DNA of 64,000 nucleotides from Rhynchopus euleeides (lineage: Eukaryota; Euglenozoa; Diplonemea; Diplonemida; Diplonemidae), in contig OY723239.1 of NCBI GenBank assembly GCA_963210315.1, positions 310,001-374,000 of the forward strand, read 5' to 3'. Of this stretch, positions 9,829 to 19,152 are shown in pieces. The position numbers and the translations under genes are program-made. The notes beneath the pieces were generated by a model that searched no databases, had not been told where the DNA came from, and worked only from the letters and a program-made list of their open reading frames with translations. How positions within the stretch are numbered: position 1 is the first letter of the stretch; each line of letters begins with the position of its first letter.

Positions 9829-11670
9829 CTACACATGGACAGCAAGGGGTGTGGTGTGCCCCAGCAGGCTGATGGTGCTGCGTGCCTGCCTGTGGTGCTC
9901 GCCTGCCATCTCACCCGCCTTCTGTATGTCGGTCCCAGACAGATACGCACGCATCGCAGCGTTGTACGGCTCCCACTCTGCAGCAGCCTTCCCGATGTGG
10001 TACATCCACTCCCCGTCTTTGTCATGCTGTGCGTTGCCCTCCTCCTCCACCAGCAGCGAGTACACACAGAAGCATGTCTCCTCGTTCTTGTCGACTTGCA
10101 CAGACATGGTCATTTGCTCACCACCGGCATGGATATTCTGCTTCACCAGACGCACCCGCCTCGGCACAAGCAGCAGCACGTACTCGTGCTCTGCTTCCCG
10201 CTGCAGCTTCGTGTTGCACACCACGTCCAGCCCGAAGGCACGCGCAGCACGCTCCATCCCACACGCCAGGACAGGCAGCACCCCAAGCAGGCTGAACCGC
10301 CGCATATCAGCACACCCCGTGTCCCCGCACAGGACACGCCCCGACGCCGCTCCGATGTTGACACGCAGAGCACTGTCTGTGATGTTGTCCTGCTGGGTGT
10401 TGAAGCTGCGCACCGCCCGCACGATCTGCTGTACTGCACCTGCAGCTGCAGTGGTGTGCACGAAGCACGGACGTGACGTGTTGAAGGAGGCAAGGATACG
10501 GTCACCGACGAACACGTCCACCAGACCACGGCGTGACTCCACTGCCGACATCGTCTTGGTCAGCAGCATCTCGAAGAACGACGTGAAGGTGCGGGGGTCC
10601 TGCTCCAGACAAGCGAGCGCGTTGCATGTGTTCACCACAAGCAGTGTTGACCGTACGTTCTTCAAGTCACCAAGCACCTTCGTCGCCACAACACGGCGCC
10701 CCTCTGTCTGTTCACTTGCTGATCTGCTACGCGGAATTGACCTCACACCCGAACTCATCGAAGAGCCGCTGACCATAGACTCACAGGCAGTGCTCCTCCT
10801 CCCCTCTGTACCGTCGTCATGTTGCTGTGCAGGGAGGCACGACTTCGGGAGGTACGGGCGGTACGCACGCAGGTTCTGCTCCAGCCTGTGAAGCGGCTCG
10901 TGCATCGCTGCAGGCAGCCGCCCCTCCGCCTCCGCATCCTGCAGCATCTCCGCCACGGTGTCGACGTCGTAGCCCGCCAGAAGTTGTGCAATCGCCTCCA
11001 CAGTCTCGATGGTCCGTCCCATCGCCGCCTTCTCCCTCTCGGCTGACTCTGCGAACCCGCGTGTGGCACCGAAGTCGACAAGCAGCACGATGAGCGACAC
11101 TTGCATCTCATATATCCCGCTTGCTGCATTGACCGGACACGGCGGGTCTGTGCACTCCACAAAACCTCGAATATACTCCCACCTGTACCAGTCGGGTGCT
11201 GAGCCAGGCAGGTCGAAGAGCCCGAAGCGCAGGATGGTCTCCGACACGCTGATGATGACCCACAGGGCAGTGAACCCTGTCAACCATGTGGCGAAGCGAC
11301 GGCCGAGACCGACCACCAGTGACAGGTCTGCGAGAAGCACAAAGGTTGGCCAAACAGGCTGCATCCCGACACTGCGGGAGCTGAGGTCCGATGAGATTAT
11401 AATGAGAGCCATCCCTATGACGTATGCACGCACGATGTTGTGTGTCAGGTGCACCCCGCACACACACAGGGCGATCATGATATATTGGCACCCGAGTTTG
11501 AGGATGAAGCCAATAATGACTTGCGGATACAGTTCTGTCATCAGAATCATCACGCTTTGCGTCACACCGATCGCACAGCTCATGAGGAACAGCAACCTTC
11601 TGTCGCTGCGATCCTTGCCCTTGAGCTTCCCGCCCATCGAGATGACGCGTTCGTACCAACCCATCGCCAT
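9829..11670 (-). CDS. Multi-membrane protein with a degenerate class III nucleotidyl-cyclase domain
   Basis: Predicted 613 aa in one exon. The start ATG at 11670 is preceded in frame by TGA nine bases upstream, so it is well fixed. Residues 25-205 hold about six to seven hydrophobic spans. A helical linker follows, including LHRLEQNLRAYRPYLP (260-275), a phrase seen before cyclase domains in other protists as far as I recall. A Ser-Arg-rich stretch precedes a cyclase-homology domain at about 340-500. In it the second metal aspartate position is kept (VFVGDRILASF, D390) and the glycine-rich turn is recognisable (VNIGAASGRVLCGDTG). The first metal aspartate position appears as N347 (LLVVNTCN), and the usual GDxVNxAaR transition-state segment reads GVLPVLACGME. 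The cyclase is therefore probably inactive or regulatory. The C-terminus (560-613) is helical. Confidence 0.8.
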   Translation of the reverse strand: MAMGWYERVISMGGKLKGKDRSDRRLLFLMSCAIGVTQSVMILMTELYPQVIIGFILKLGCQYIMIALCVCGVHLTHNIVRAYVIGMALIIISSDLSSRSVGMQPVWPTFVLLADLSLVVGLGRRFATWLTGFTALWVIISVSETILRFGLFDLPGSAPDWYRWEYIRGFVECTDPPCPVNAASGIYEMQVSLIVLLVDFGATRGFAESAEREKAAMGRTIETVEAIAQLLAGYDVDTVAEMLQDAEAEGRLPAAMHEPLHRLEQNLRAYRPYLPKSCLPAQQHDDGTEGRRSTACESMVSGSSMSSGVRSIPRSRSASEQTEGRRVVATKVLGDLKNVRSTLLVVNTCNALACLEQDPRTFTSFFEMLLTKTMSAVESRRGLVDVFVGDRILASFNTSRPCFVHTTAAAGAVQQIVRAVRSFNTQQDNITDSALRVNIGAASGRVLCGDTGCADMRRFSLLGVLPVLACGMERAARAFGLDVVCNTKLQREAEHEYVLLLVPRRVRLVKQNIHAGGEQMTMSVQVDKNEETCFCVYSLLVEEEGNAQHDKDGEWMYHIGKAAAEWEPYNAAMRAYLSGTDIQKAGEMAGEHHRQARSTISLLGHTTPLAVHV

Positions 11671-12635
11671 TGTGCTTCAGTGTGCAACCTGCAGATGCCT
11701 AGTGGTCCACCAACAAAGTAGAGGGTGGCAAGCTGTGATTTTTCCAGCCGTTTCTCACAAATTTTTTTCTGGGCAAAAATATTGGTGCATTTTTCTCCCG
11801 TTTTGGGGCCCCACCACCCCCGGAACACCTCCGACTCTGCCAAAATCGGGGTTTTCACCCGAAAATGCGGGCCGCCGAGGTGGCCGACAGGAATGCAACC
11901 GAACACACGACTCCGGAATCACACCCACATGACGAGCGGATGCGAGGAGGGCCCACCACATGGAATTCACGCCCGAATGGGGCCTTGTCACCGCTTCCCT
12001 GTCAGAAGGACCTCCATGGAACCTGCTCTCAGTATGCTGGGGGTCATCTGTCTGTGTGTGTGGCCACTGGGGTGGGGTGGCTGGCAATGCGGAGTTCACA
12101 CATGATCACGGCTTCGGGTGGGGGATTGGGGCAGGTTGGGGGGCAGGGTCCACAGGCTGCAGATTACTCACCGATCTTGCTCTGTCATTCGCATCTTGCC
12201 AGAATCAATTAGGGAATGAAGGACAAGCTTGGAACTCACACAACAAGGGATGCTGAATACGAAGCACATGTACACACACAGGAGCAAAGAACCCTCGGCT
12301 GCCACAAGACAGGCACTCAGGAATAATGACAGGAATTGGCAGACTGTCTTCATCCCGGAAGGAAGTCTGCAACCTGGACCCCAAACGGACAGGCATGGAG
12401 AGACAAGGGCGCACGGACAAGCAGAAGGGAGTGAAGGAGTGCCTCGCGGTGAGTCTGCATGCCACGGGTGATACCGCGGCCGAAGCCATCGCGCGCACCT
12501 CCAACACAAAAATGCCTCTGGCAGCGCCGAGACACAGCGCCGATGCGCGTCGGTGCACACCACTGCGTCGAAGAGCGATGCCGCCCCAAACATACCGCAG
12601 CCGCTCACCCCAGGTGTCGCCGCGGCTCCCCTGAA
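11671..12635. other. Intergenic region upstream of the cyclase-like gene
   Basis: Should contain the promoter of the minus-strand gene; no TATA-like element was recognised near 11700. 11727-11870 is a diverged repeat (R4). The rest is unique-looking DNA with only shadow frames. A minus-strand frame over 12168-12941 encodes cysteine-rich low-complexity protein without family features and is not called. Confidence 0.45.
11727..11870. repeat. Dispersed repeat R4, copy 1
   Basis: Both this and 13743-13900 start gggtggcaag. They then share T-rich sequence, an aatattggtg-type core, a ttttggggcc block and an aaatcggg block about 100 bp on. Diverged, same orientation. Confidence 0.5.
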
Positions 12636-13125
12636 TCCGCACCCAATCCAGCAGGTCTGCACGGCGCACAGCCAATCACCCACTGACACCCAGCGCAAAA
12701 AACGTGCATACCAACGCTCCGACCACACACCACAACACCACACCCGCCGCGCTACACCTCCGCGACTTCGGCTCGCACCCGCAACACGGTCCCACTCACG
12801 ACCCGCACACAGGACGTGGCGTTGGTTCCCACCCCCTTGTCCTCCACCCGCTGCCAAAACCAATCTGCAAAAGACCCCGCTCCCGCCCAGTCGAGCGGGA
12901 ACTGCCAGGAGACCCCGGAAGTGCACGACGACCGCACGCATCGCGTCGACCAGTACAGCAAGGCGTCTAGATCATGCGACGACGGAAGGGCAAGCGGGAG
13001 CGTCCGGGTGATGCAGCCGTCAACCCTTAGCTTGACCAGGAACCGGCCGCAGGTCGGCGATCAGCCGAGCAGGGGGTTCTGATAGACGAGAGTGAATGGA
13101 AAAGCAAGTCTCCCAGCACCATCCT
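12636..13125. repeat. Segmental duplication, copy A
   Basis: Aligns over its whole length with 14822-15345 in the same orientation, with substitutions and small indels. Shared blocks include atccgcacccaatccagcag, the gcgcaaaaaacgtgc block, the gttggttcccaccccc block and gtgaatggaaaagcaagtct. The end of the duplication carries the start of repeat R1. Confidence 0.9.
12821..13046 (-). pseudogene. Coding-like segment in duplication copy A, probably broken
   Basis: Read on the minus strand, this gives the same frame as copy B (15023-15265): DLDALLYWSTRCVRSSC, then SGVSWQFPLD, then DWFWQRVEDKGVGTN. Relative to B it lacks 4 residues after FPLD (an in-frame 12-bp difference). It is disturbed at its upstream end, where 1-base differences near 13036-13050 shift the frame. 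Family not recognised. Keeping the same frame in two diverged copies hints at a former exon; chance is not excluded. Confidence 0.3.
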
Positions 13126-13252
13126 ACAAATCCCCGACCAGACAGGGGCGCAGGGGGGTGCGGGCGGCATAACAAGGAGTTTTGTTGCTGTTGTCAGACG
13201 AAGTGGTGGCTGATGCCACGTGCAGTGCTTCGCCAGTTCGCTTCTTGTGCTG
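13126..13252. other. Short unique stretch between duplication and minisatellite
   Basis: Nothing recognisable is seen here apart from the run into the first 51-bp minisatellite unit. Confidence 0.5.
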
Positions 13253-13740
13253 GTGAGACACAGCCGCGTGACTCATACATACCCATTGTGGCACTCTCAT
13301 AGGGTGAGACACATCCGCGTGACTCATACAGACCCATTGTGACACTCTCATAGGGTGAGACACAGCCGCGTGACTCATTCATACCCATTGTGACACTCTC
13401 ATGGGGTGAGACACATCCGCGTGACTCATTCATACCCATGGTGACACTCTCATAGGGTGAGTCACAGCCGCGTGACTCATTCATACCCATTGTGACACTC
13501 TCATAGGGTGAGACACATCCGCGTGACACATACATACGCATTGTGACACTCTCATAGGGTGAGTCACAGCCGCGTGACTCATTCATACCCATTGTGACAC
13601 TCTCATAGGGTGAGACACATCCGCGTGACACATACATACGCAATGTGACACTCTCATAGGGTGAGTCACAGCCGCGTGACTCATTCATACCCATTGTGAC
13701 ACTCTCATAGGGTGAGACACATCCGCGTGACACATACATA
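13253..13740. repeat. 51-bp minisatellite, about 9.5 units
   Basis: Units start with gtgaga or gtgagt every 51 bases from 13253 to 13712. Units 5, 7 and 9 (from 13457, 13559 and 13661) alternate with a second type, so the later part is a 102-bp dimer array. Because 51 is a multiple of 3, the minus strand stays open for 250 codons as a 17-residue repeat (such as MNESRGCDSPYESVTMG). I treat that as a by-product of the period. The period equals that of the main satellite, with weak sequence similarity. Confidence 0.95.
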
Positions 13741-14677
13741 GGGGGTGGCAAGTTTGAAATTTGGCTGAAAATCCCTTGTAAAAAAAACCAAAATCCGTGT
13801 ACAATATTATTGGTGAATTTTGGGGCCGTTTGGGCCAATACCCAGCCACCCTGGCCCCAAGTCTCGGCCAAATCGGGATTTCTGGCCAGAAAGTGGGAAA
13901 ACAAGCTGTATTTTCGCATTCCGAACCGGAAAAAACGACACCTCATCCGGTAGAAATGTGGTGCCGGCGCATCTCTGGCACAACTACACGTCTCCTACCC
14001 GGAGAATACTGACAATTTTTTTTTTTCATGTCGCTCCCGTTGGTCACTTCGCTGCTTTGAGTCAGCCACGTGGCGGAAGCCGGACCGCAGGGAGGGGCGT
14101 TGCGCCCGTTGACGCCTCTCACTCCTCATGTGCCTTGAGTAGCTGCCAGGTGGGTCTGCTTTGAGGCGGGGAATCGCGTCAGGCCAAACAGCCACTGCGA
14201 GGACGTCTCCCCTAAAAGAAAAGAAAGAATGTGGGAAGGGGACGGGGGTGGGATGGGTGGGCAGCGCAAGCCGGAAGGAGCGCCTCCCATGGGGCGGAAG
14301 CTCACCCGACAGCATAAAATGCTGCGAAAACAACAAAAAAAAAAGGGACAATGTGCACTCTACGCCGAGAAGAACACGCAGGACCTGGTCTGCTGACTCT
14401 CAGAAACCTCAAGCCTCCCCCAGAGTGGAGGGAGCCCTGCACGGGCAAGCCTCTGAAGGGGGTGGTAGGTGGGTGGTAGCAGATGTCACTCTCTCAACAG
14501 TGGTACACAGTCTCTTGCATCTGATGACATCATGTTGTAGAAATCCTGCACCTGTAGGATTGTAGGATGGGTGTGTCTCTGCACCGGCAGTTACAAACAC
14601 AGACAAGAGGGCTGTTGGGGCAGGGGCAGGGGCTTGGAGGGGAGTCTCAGTCTGTCCTCACTGTGTGCGGCTCCGCA
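13741..14677. other. Intergenic stretch
   Basis: Begins with the second R4 copy (13743-13900). The rest is unique-looking, with an A-run near 14334-14345. No gene is supported. Confidence 0.5.
13743..13900. repeat. Dispersed repeat R4, copy 2
   Basis: Diverged partner of 11727-11870. It starts abruptly at the end of the minisatellite with gggtggcaag, so its edge coincides with the last minisatellite unit. Confidence 0.5.
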
Positions 14678-14812
14678 CCGAAACAGGTCGCTCAAGATCG
14701 CTCCGAGGTCGCTCACAGCTAACAGAGGTCGCTCCGCACCAAAACAGGCCGCTCAAGGTCGCTCCGAGGTCGCTCAGCACCGAAACAGGTCGCTCCGAGG
14801 TCGCTCCTCGTC
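14678..14812. repeat. Degenerate minisatellite
   Basis: Imperfect tandem units built from gcaccgaaacaggtcgctc and aaggtcgctccgaggtcgct-type blocks, three to four copies. It lies just before duplication copy B and has no counterpart beside copy A. Confidence 0.75.
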
Positions 14813-14821
14813 GTCCCTGCA

Positions 14822-15345
14822 TCCGCACCCAATCCAGCAGGTCTGCACGTCGCACAGCCAATCACCCACTGACACCCAGCGCAAAAAACGTGCTCACCAA
14901 CGCTCCGACCACACGCCACAACCCCACACCCGACGCGCTACACACCCACGCCCCACACCTCCGCGACTTCGGCTCGCACCCGCAACCGCACTATAGTCCC
15001 ACTCACGACCCGCACACAGGACGTTGGTTCCCACCCCCTTGTCCTCCACCCACTGCCAAAACCAATCTGTAACAGACGCCGCTCCCGCCCGGTCCACTCC
15101 CGGGTCGAGCGGGAACTGCCAGGAGACCCCGGAAGTGCACGACGACCGCACGCATCGCGTCGACCAGTACATCAAGGCGTCTAGATCATACGACGACGGA
15201 AGGGCTAACGGGAGCGCCCGGGTGATGCAGCAGTCAACCCATAGCTTGACCAGGGAACCGGCCGGAAGTCGGCGATCAGCCGAGCAGGGGGTTCTGAGAG
15301 GCGGAGTGAATGGAAAAGCAAGTCTCCCAGCACCATCTCGCAATG
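14822..15345. repeat. Segmental duplication, copy B
   Basis: Direct-repeat partner of 12636-13125, about 2.2 kb downstream. It is longer than copy A through several small insertions (for example near 14945 and 15094). It runs on into a fuller copy of repeat R1 (15313-15375). Confidence 0.9.
15023..15265 (-). CDS. Coding-like segment in duplication copy B, unrecognised
   Basis: The minus strand is open through VKLWVDCCITRALPLALPSS, then YDLDALMYWSTRCVRSSC, then FPLDPGVDRAGAASVTDWFW, then VEDKGVGTN. The frame is shared with copy A, and the 12-bp difference between them keeps it. Composition (Trp, Tyr, Cys, Leu) is unlike the GC-shadow frames nearby. No start, splice site or family could be fixed, so the limits given are those of similarity to copy A. 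It could be an exon or a relic of a mobile-element ORF. Confidence 0.3.
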
Positions 15346-15375
15346 TTAGTTCTCTATGAAGGTACCACACCAGAC
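15313..15375. repeat. Dispersed repeat family R1, fullest copy
   Basis: Carries aagtctcccagcaccatctc, then gcaatgttagttc, then ggtaccacaccagacatg. Matches 7866-7925 well and 376-439 more weakly. The truncated copy at 13103-13128 ends where duplication copy A ends. Confidence 0.75.
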
Positions 15376-15394
15376 ATGGGAGCGGGGCCCGCTG

Positions 15395-15522
15395 CGGGGG
15401 GGCGCGGGGGGGCGCGGGGGGGCGCGGGGGGGCGCGGGGGGGCGCGGGGGGGCGCGGGGGGGCGCGGGGGGGCGCGGGGGGGCGCGGGGGGGCGCGGGGG
15501 GGCGCGGGGGGGCGCGGGCGGC
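15395..15522 (+). repeat. 10-bp GC tandem array
   Basis: About 12 head-to-tail copies of ggcgcggggg with almost no variation. It has G-quadruplex and strong strand-asymmetry potential. Frames through it read as Arg-Gly or Pro-Arg repeats and are not genes. Confidence 0.95.
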
Positions 15523-15540
15523 TTCGCCGCCCGCGCCCCC
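15508..15540. repeat. Perfect 15-bp hairpin with TTC loop at array end
   Basis: Positions 15508-15522 pair exactly with 15526-15540 around TTC (GAA on the other strand). The left arm is the last part of the 10-bp array, so the array ends in its own inverted copy. Confidence 0.9.
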
Positions 15541-15548
15541 ACATGCCT

Positions 15549-15850
15549 GAGAAGTTACCTCCAGCAACTTCCAGCAACCTCGAGCAACCTCTAGCAACCT
15601 CTAGCAACCTCTAGCAACCTCTAGCAACCTCTAGCAACCTCTAGCAACCTCTAGCAACCTCTAGCAACTTCCAGCAACCTCCAGCAACCTCTAGCAACCT
15701 CTAGCAACCTCTAGCAACCTCTAGCAACCTCTAGCAACCTCTAGCAACTTCCAGCAACCTCCAGCAACCTCTAGCAACCTCTAGCAACCTCTAGCAACCT
15801 CTAGCAACCTCTAGCAACCTCCAGCAACCTCAAGCAACTTCCAGCAACCA
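15549..15850 (+). repeat. 10-bp tandem array (ctctagcaac)
   Basis: About 30 copies of ctctagcaac with variants ctccagcaac, ttccagcaac, ctcgagcaac and ctcaagcaac. Variants recur in blocks: ttccagcaacctccagcaac appears more than once, about 60-80 bp apart. It abuts the GC array on the left and the 51-bp satellite on the right. Confidence 0.95.
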
Positions 15851-15864
15851 CCAGCAGCAGGGCC

Positions 15865-18033
15865 AAACACCCATTTCAGCACTCTCCTGCAGTCGCACAC
15901 CTCTGCCTAACTCCGAAACACCCATTTCAGCACTCTCCGGCAGTCGGACACCTCTGCCTAAGTCCTAAACACCCATTTCAGCACTCTCCTGCGGTCGCAC
16001 ACCTCTGCCTAGGTCCTAAACACCCATTTCAGCACTCTCCGGCAGTCGGACACCTCTGCCTAAGTCCTAAACACCCATTTCAGCACTCTCCTGCAGTCGC
16101 ACACCTCTGCCAAACTCCGAAACACCCATTTCAGCACTCTCCGGCAGTCGGACACCTCTGCCTAAGTCCTAAACACCCATTTCAGCACTCTCCTGCAGTC
16201 GCACACCTCTGCCTAACTCCGAAACACCCATTTCAGCACTCTCCGGCAGTCGGACACCTCTGCCTAAGTCCTCAACACCCATTTCAGCACTCTCCTGCAG
16301 TCGGACACTTCTGCCTAGGTCCTAAACACCCATTTCGGCACTCTCCTGCAGTCGGTCCCTTCTGCCTAAGTCCTAAACACCCATTTCAGCACTCTCCTGC
16401 AGTCGGACACTTCTACCTAAGTCCTCAACACCCATTTCAGCACTCTCCTGCAGTCGGACACTTCTGCCTAGGTCCTAAACACCCATTTCAGCACTCTCCT
16501 GCAGTCGGACACTTCTGCCTAGGTCCTAAACACCCATTTCAGCACTCTCCTGCAGTCGCACACCTCTGCCTAAGTCCTCAACACCCATTTCAGCACTCTC
16601 CTGCAGTCGGACACTTCTGCCTAGGTCCTAAACACCCATTTCAGCACTCTCCTGCAGTCGGACACTTCTGCCTAAGTCCTCAACACCCATTTCAGCACTC
16701 TCCTGCAGTCGGACACTTCTGCCTAGGTCCTAAACACCCATTTCAGCACTCTCCTGCAGTCGCACACCTCTGCCTAGGTCCTAAACACCCATTTCAGCAC
16801 TCTCCTGCAGTCGCACACCTCGGCCTAAGTCCTCAACACCCATTTCAGCACTCTCCTGCAGTCGGACACTTCTGCCTAGGTCCTAAACACCCATTTCAGC
16901 ACTCTCCTGCAGTCGGACACTTCTGCCTAGGTCCTAAACACCCATTTCAGCACTCTCCTGCAGTCGCACACCTCTGCCTAGGTCCTAAACACCCATTTCA
17001 GCACTCTCCTGCAGTCGCACACCTCTGCCTAAGTCCTCAACACCCATTTCAGCACTCTCCTGCAGTCGGACACTTCTGCCTAGGTCCTAAACACCCATTT
17101 CAGCACTCTCCTGCAGTCGGACACTTCTGCCTAGGTCCTAAACACCCATTTCAGCACTCTCCTGCAGTCGCACACCTCTGCCTAGGTCCTAAACACCCAT
17201 TTCAGCACTCTCCTGCAGTCGCACACCTCTGCCTAAGTCCTCAACACCCATTTCAGCACTCTCCTGCAGTCGGACACTTCTGCCTAGGTCCTAAACACCC
17301 ATTTCAGCACTCTCCTGCAGTCGGACACTTCTGCCTAGATCCTAAACACCCATTTCAGCACTCTCCTGCAGTCGCACACCTCTGCCTAAGTCCTCAACAC
17401 CCATTTCAGCACTCTCCTGCAGTCGGACACTTCTGCCTAGGTCCTAAACACCCATTTCAGCACTCTCCTGCAGTCGGACACTTCTGCCTAAGTCCTCAAC
17501 ACCCATTTCAGCACTCTCCTGCAGTCGGACACTTCTGCCTAGGTCCTAAACACCCATTTCAGCACTCTCCTGCAGTCGGACACTTCTGCCTAAGTCCTCA
17601 ACACCCATTTCAGCACTCTCCTGCAGTCGGACACTTCTGCCTAGGTCCTAAACACCCATTTCAGCACTCTCCTGCAGTCGGACACTTCTGCCTAAGTCCT
17701 CAACACCCATTTCAGCACTCTCCTGCAGTCGGACACTTCTGCCTAGGTCCTAAACACCCATTTCAGCACTCTCCTGCAGTCGGACACTTCTGCCTAGGTC
17801 CTAAACACCCATTTCAGCACTCTCCTGCAGTCGCACACCTCTGCCTAGGTCCTAAACACCCATTTCAGCACTCTCCTGCAGTCGCACACCTCGGCCTAAG
17901 TCCTCAACACCCATTTCAGCACTCTCCTGCAGTCGGACACTTCTGCCTAGGTCCTAAACACCCATTTCAGCACTCTCCTGCAGTCGCACACCTCTGCCTA
18001 GGTCCTAAACACCCATTTCAGCACTCTCCTGCA
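15865..18033 (+). repeat. 51-bp satellite, segment 1 (about 42.5 units)
   Basis: The unit starts aaacacccatttcagcactc, continues tcctgcagtc, then a ggacacttc or gcacacctc block, then tgcctag/agtcct. Length 2,169 is 42 units plus 27 bases, exactly the phase at which it ends, so there is no net indel. The first eight or so units (15865-16300) are the most diverged (aactccga, ctccggcagt), as expected at an array edge. Most units carry a PstI site (ctgcag). Confidence 0.98.
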
Positions 18034-18151
18034 ACCTACCTCTGCTACCAGGTCCTGGGCACGACCTTAAACTACCTAAGACCTAGGGAAGTCGTAAAAC
18101 TCAACCCCACACCCCGAGGGCTCCCCCAGGCTGGTCCGCCTGGGCAACGGG

Positions 18152-18181
18152 GTCCCAGTGCATAGCACGGAGCACTGGGAC
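18152..18181. repeat. 10-bp hairpin in island
   Basis: gtcccagtgc (18152-18161) pairs exactly with 18172-18181 across a 10-base loop. Confidence 0.75.
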
Positions 18182-18256
18182 AAAAGAGGGTCCGCCTTTT
18201 TCCGTCAACTCTGACATGGGGAGGGACAGCTGGAGCCACTGGCGGGGTGCTGTGTT

Positions 18257-18308
18257 GACTTCAGGGGGCTCCCAATGTGCTTCGGCACACCGGGTTCTTG
18301 GCCTGCGG
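18257..18308 (+). repeat. 52-bp direct repeat in island, copy 1
   Basis: Matches 18373-18424, offset 116 bp, with a few substitutions: gacttcagggggctcccaa, then a variable middle, then cacaccgggttcttggcctg. Confidence 0.9.
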
Positions 18309-18372
18309 CGGCATGGTAGTCGGTCAGAGAGGCCAGCGCTTGGTCGGGGACTACTCAGAGAGGGCGTGTGCG

Positions 18373-18424
18373 GACTTCAGGGGGCTCCCAACGTGCATCT
18401 GCACACCGGGTTCTTGGCCTGCGG
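18373..18424 (+). repeat. 52-bp direct repeat in island, copy 2
   Basis: Second copy of 18257-18308. Confidence 0.9.
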
Positions 18425-19152
18425 ACGTAGATTGCCTAAAGGTTTAGAAACCGGCCGAGCCCGTGGGGGTGACGAACGTACTGCCGGCCCGGGATTGTCA
18501 AGGTTCTTTCCCCAGATGGCTCACCAGTACCACCAAACCACACGGAGAGCAAAACCGCCGGGGAGGGGGTGGGGGAAGGTGGGAAGGGCGGCATGCCGAA
18601 CTACAGCAAGGATGGCCAACAATGCGATCACTGCAAACAAGGCATGGGACACAAGAGGGAAAAAAAAAAAAGGTCCTGGGTAAGACGTTAAACTGCCTGG
18701 GGGGGCCGTCCCCGGACCATGACGGGTGCCTGCACCAGGAGTCTAGCACGGCCGTGGTCCAGGGCATGACCGAAAACTGCTTGGGTACCGAGGCTCCCCA
18801 GACCAGGAAGGGTGGAGACACCTGGAGTCTAAATAGTCACACCACGTCAGGCCAGACCTTCGCATTGCACTCCGCGAAGACTGCCACACAGCCGCGGGGC
18901 AGGTGTGCAGCCTGTGGAAAACCTCGTACAGAAAAGGGTCGGCGACCGCCCGCCCCCAGTCTGAGAGGCATCAGCCGAATCTCGGTGGAGGCGGGCACAA
19001 AACAAAAGGGAGAGTCGTCACTGTGCATATCAGCACGGTCCCGCCCTCTGTGCCAGACCAACACACCACCAAAGGAAAAGAGGAAGAGGCGACGTAAGGC
19101 AATGCCTCCGTGCGGCCAGGAGAACACGAAATAGCGACCCCCTCAACGGGGA

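Noticed and set aside
12168-12941. 257-aa minus-strand ORF
   Set aside because: Cys/Trp/Arg-rich composition typical of antisense GC frames; only the part shared with copy B in another frame looks coding-like.
13194-13946. 250-aa minus-strand ORF with 17-residue repeats
   Set aside because: Open frame follows from the 51-bp minisatellite period; its N-terminal part lies in repeat R4 and has no domain features.
15346-15607. Pro-Arg and Gly-Arg rich ORFs
   Set aside because: Direct translation of the 10-bp GC array in several frames on both strands.
18463-19134. 223-aa plus-strand ORF in the island
   Set aside because: Basic low-complexity composition, crosses the A12 run and internal repeats, no recognisable domain; a single CxxC (CAAC) is not enough.
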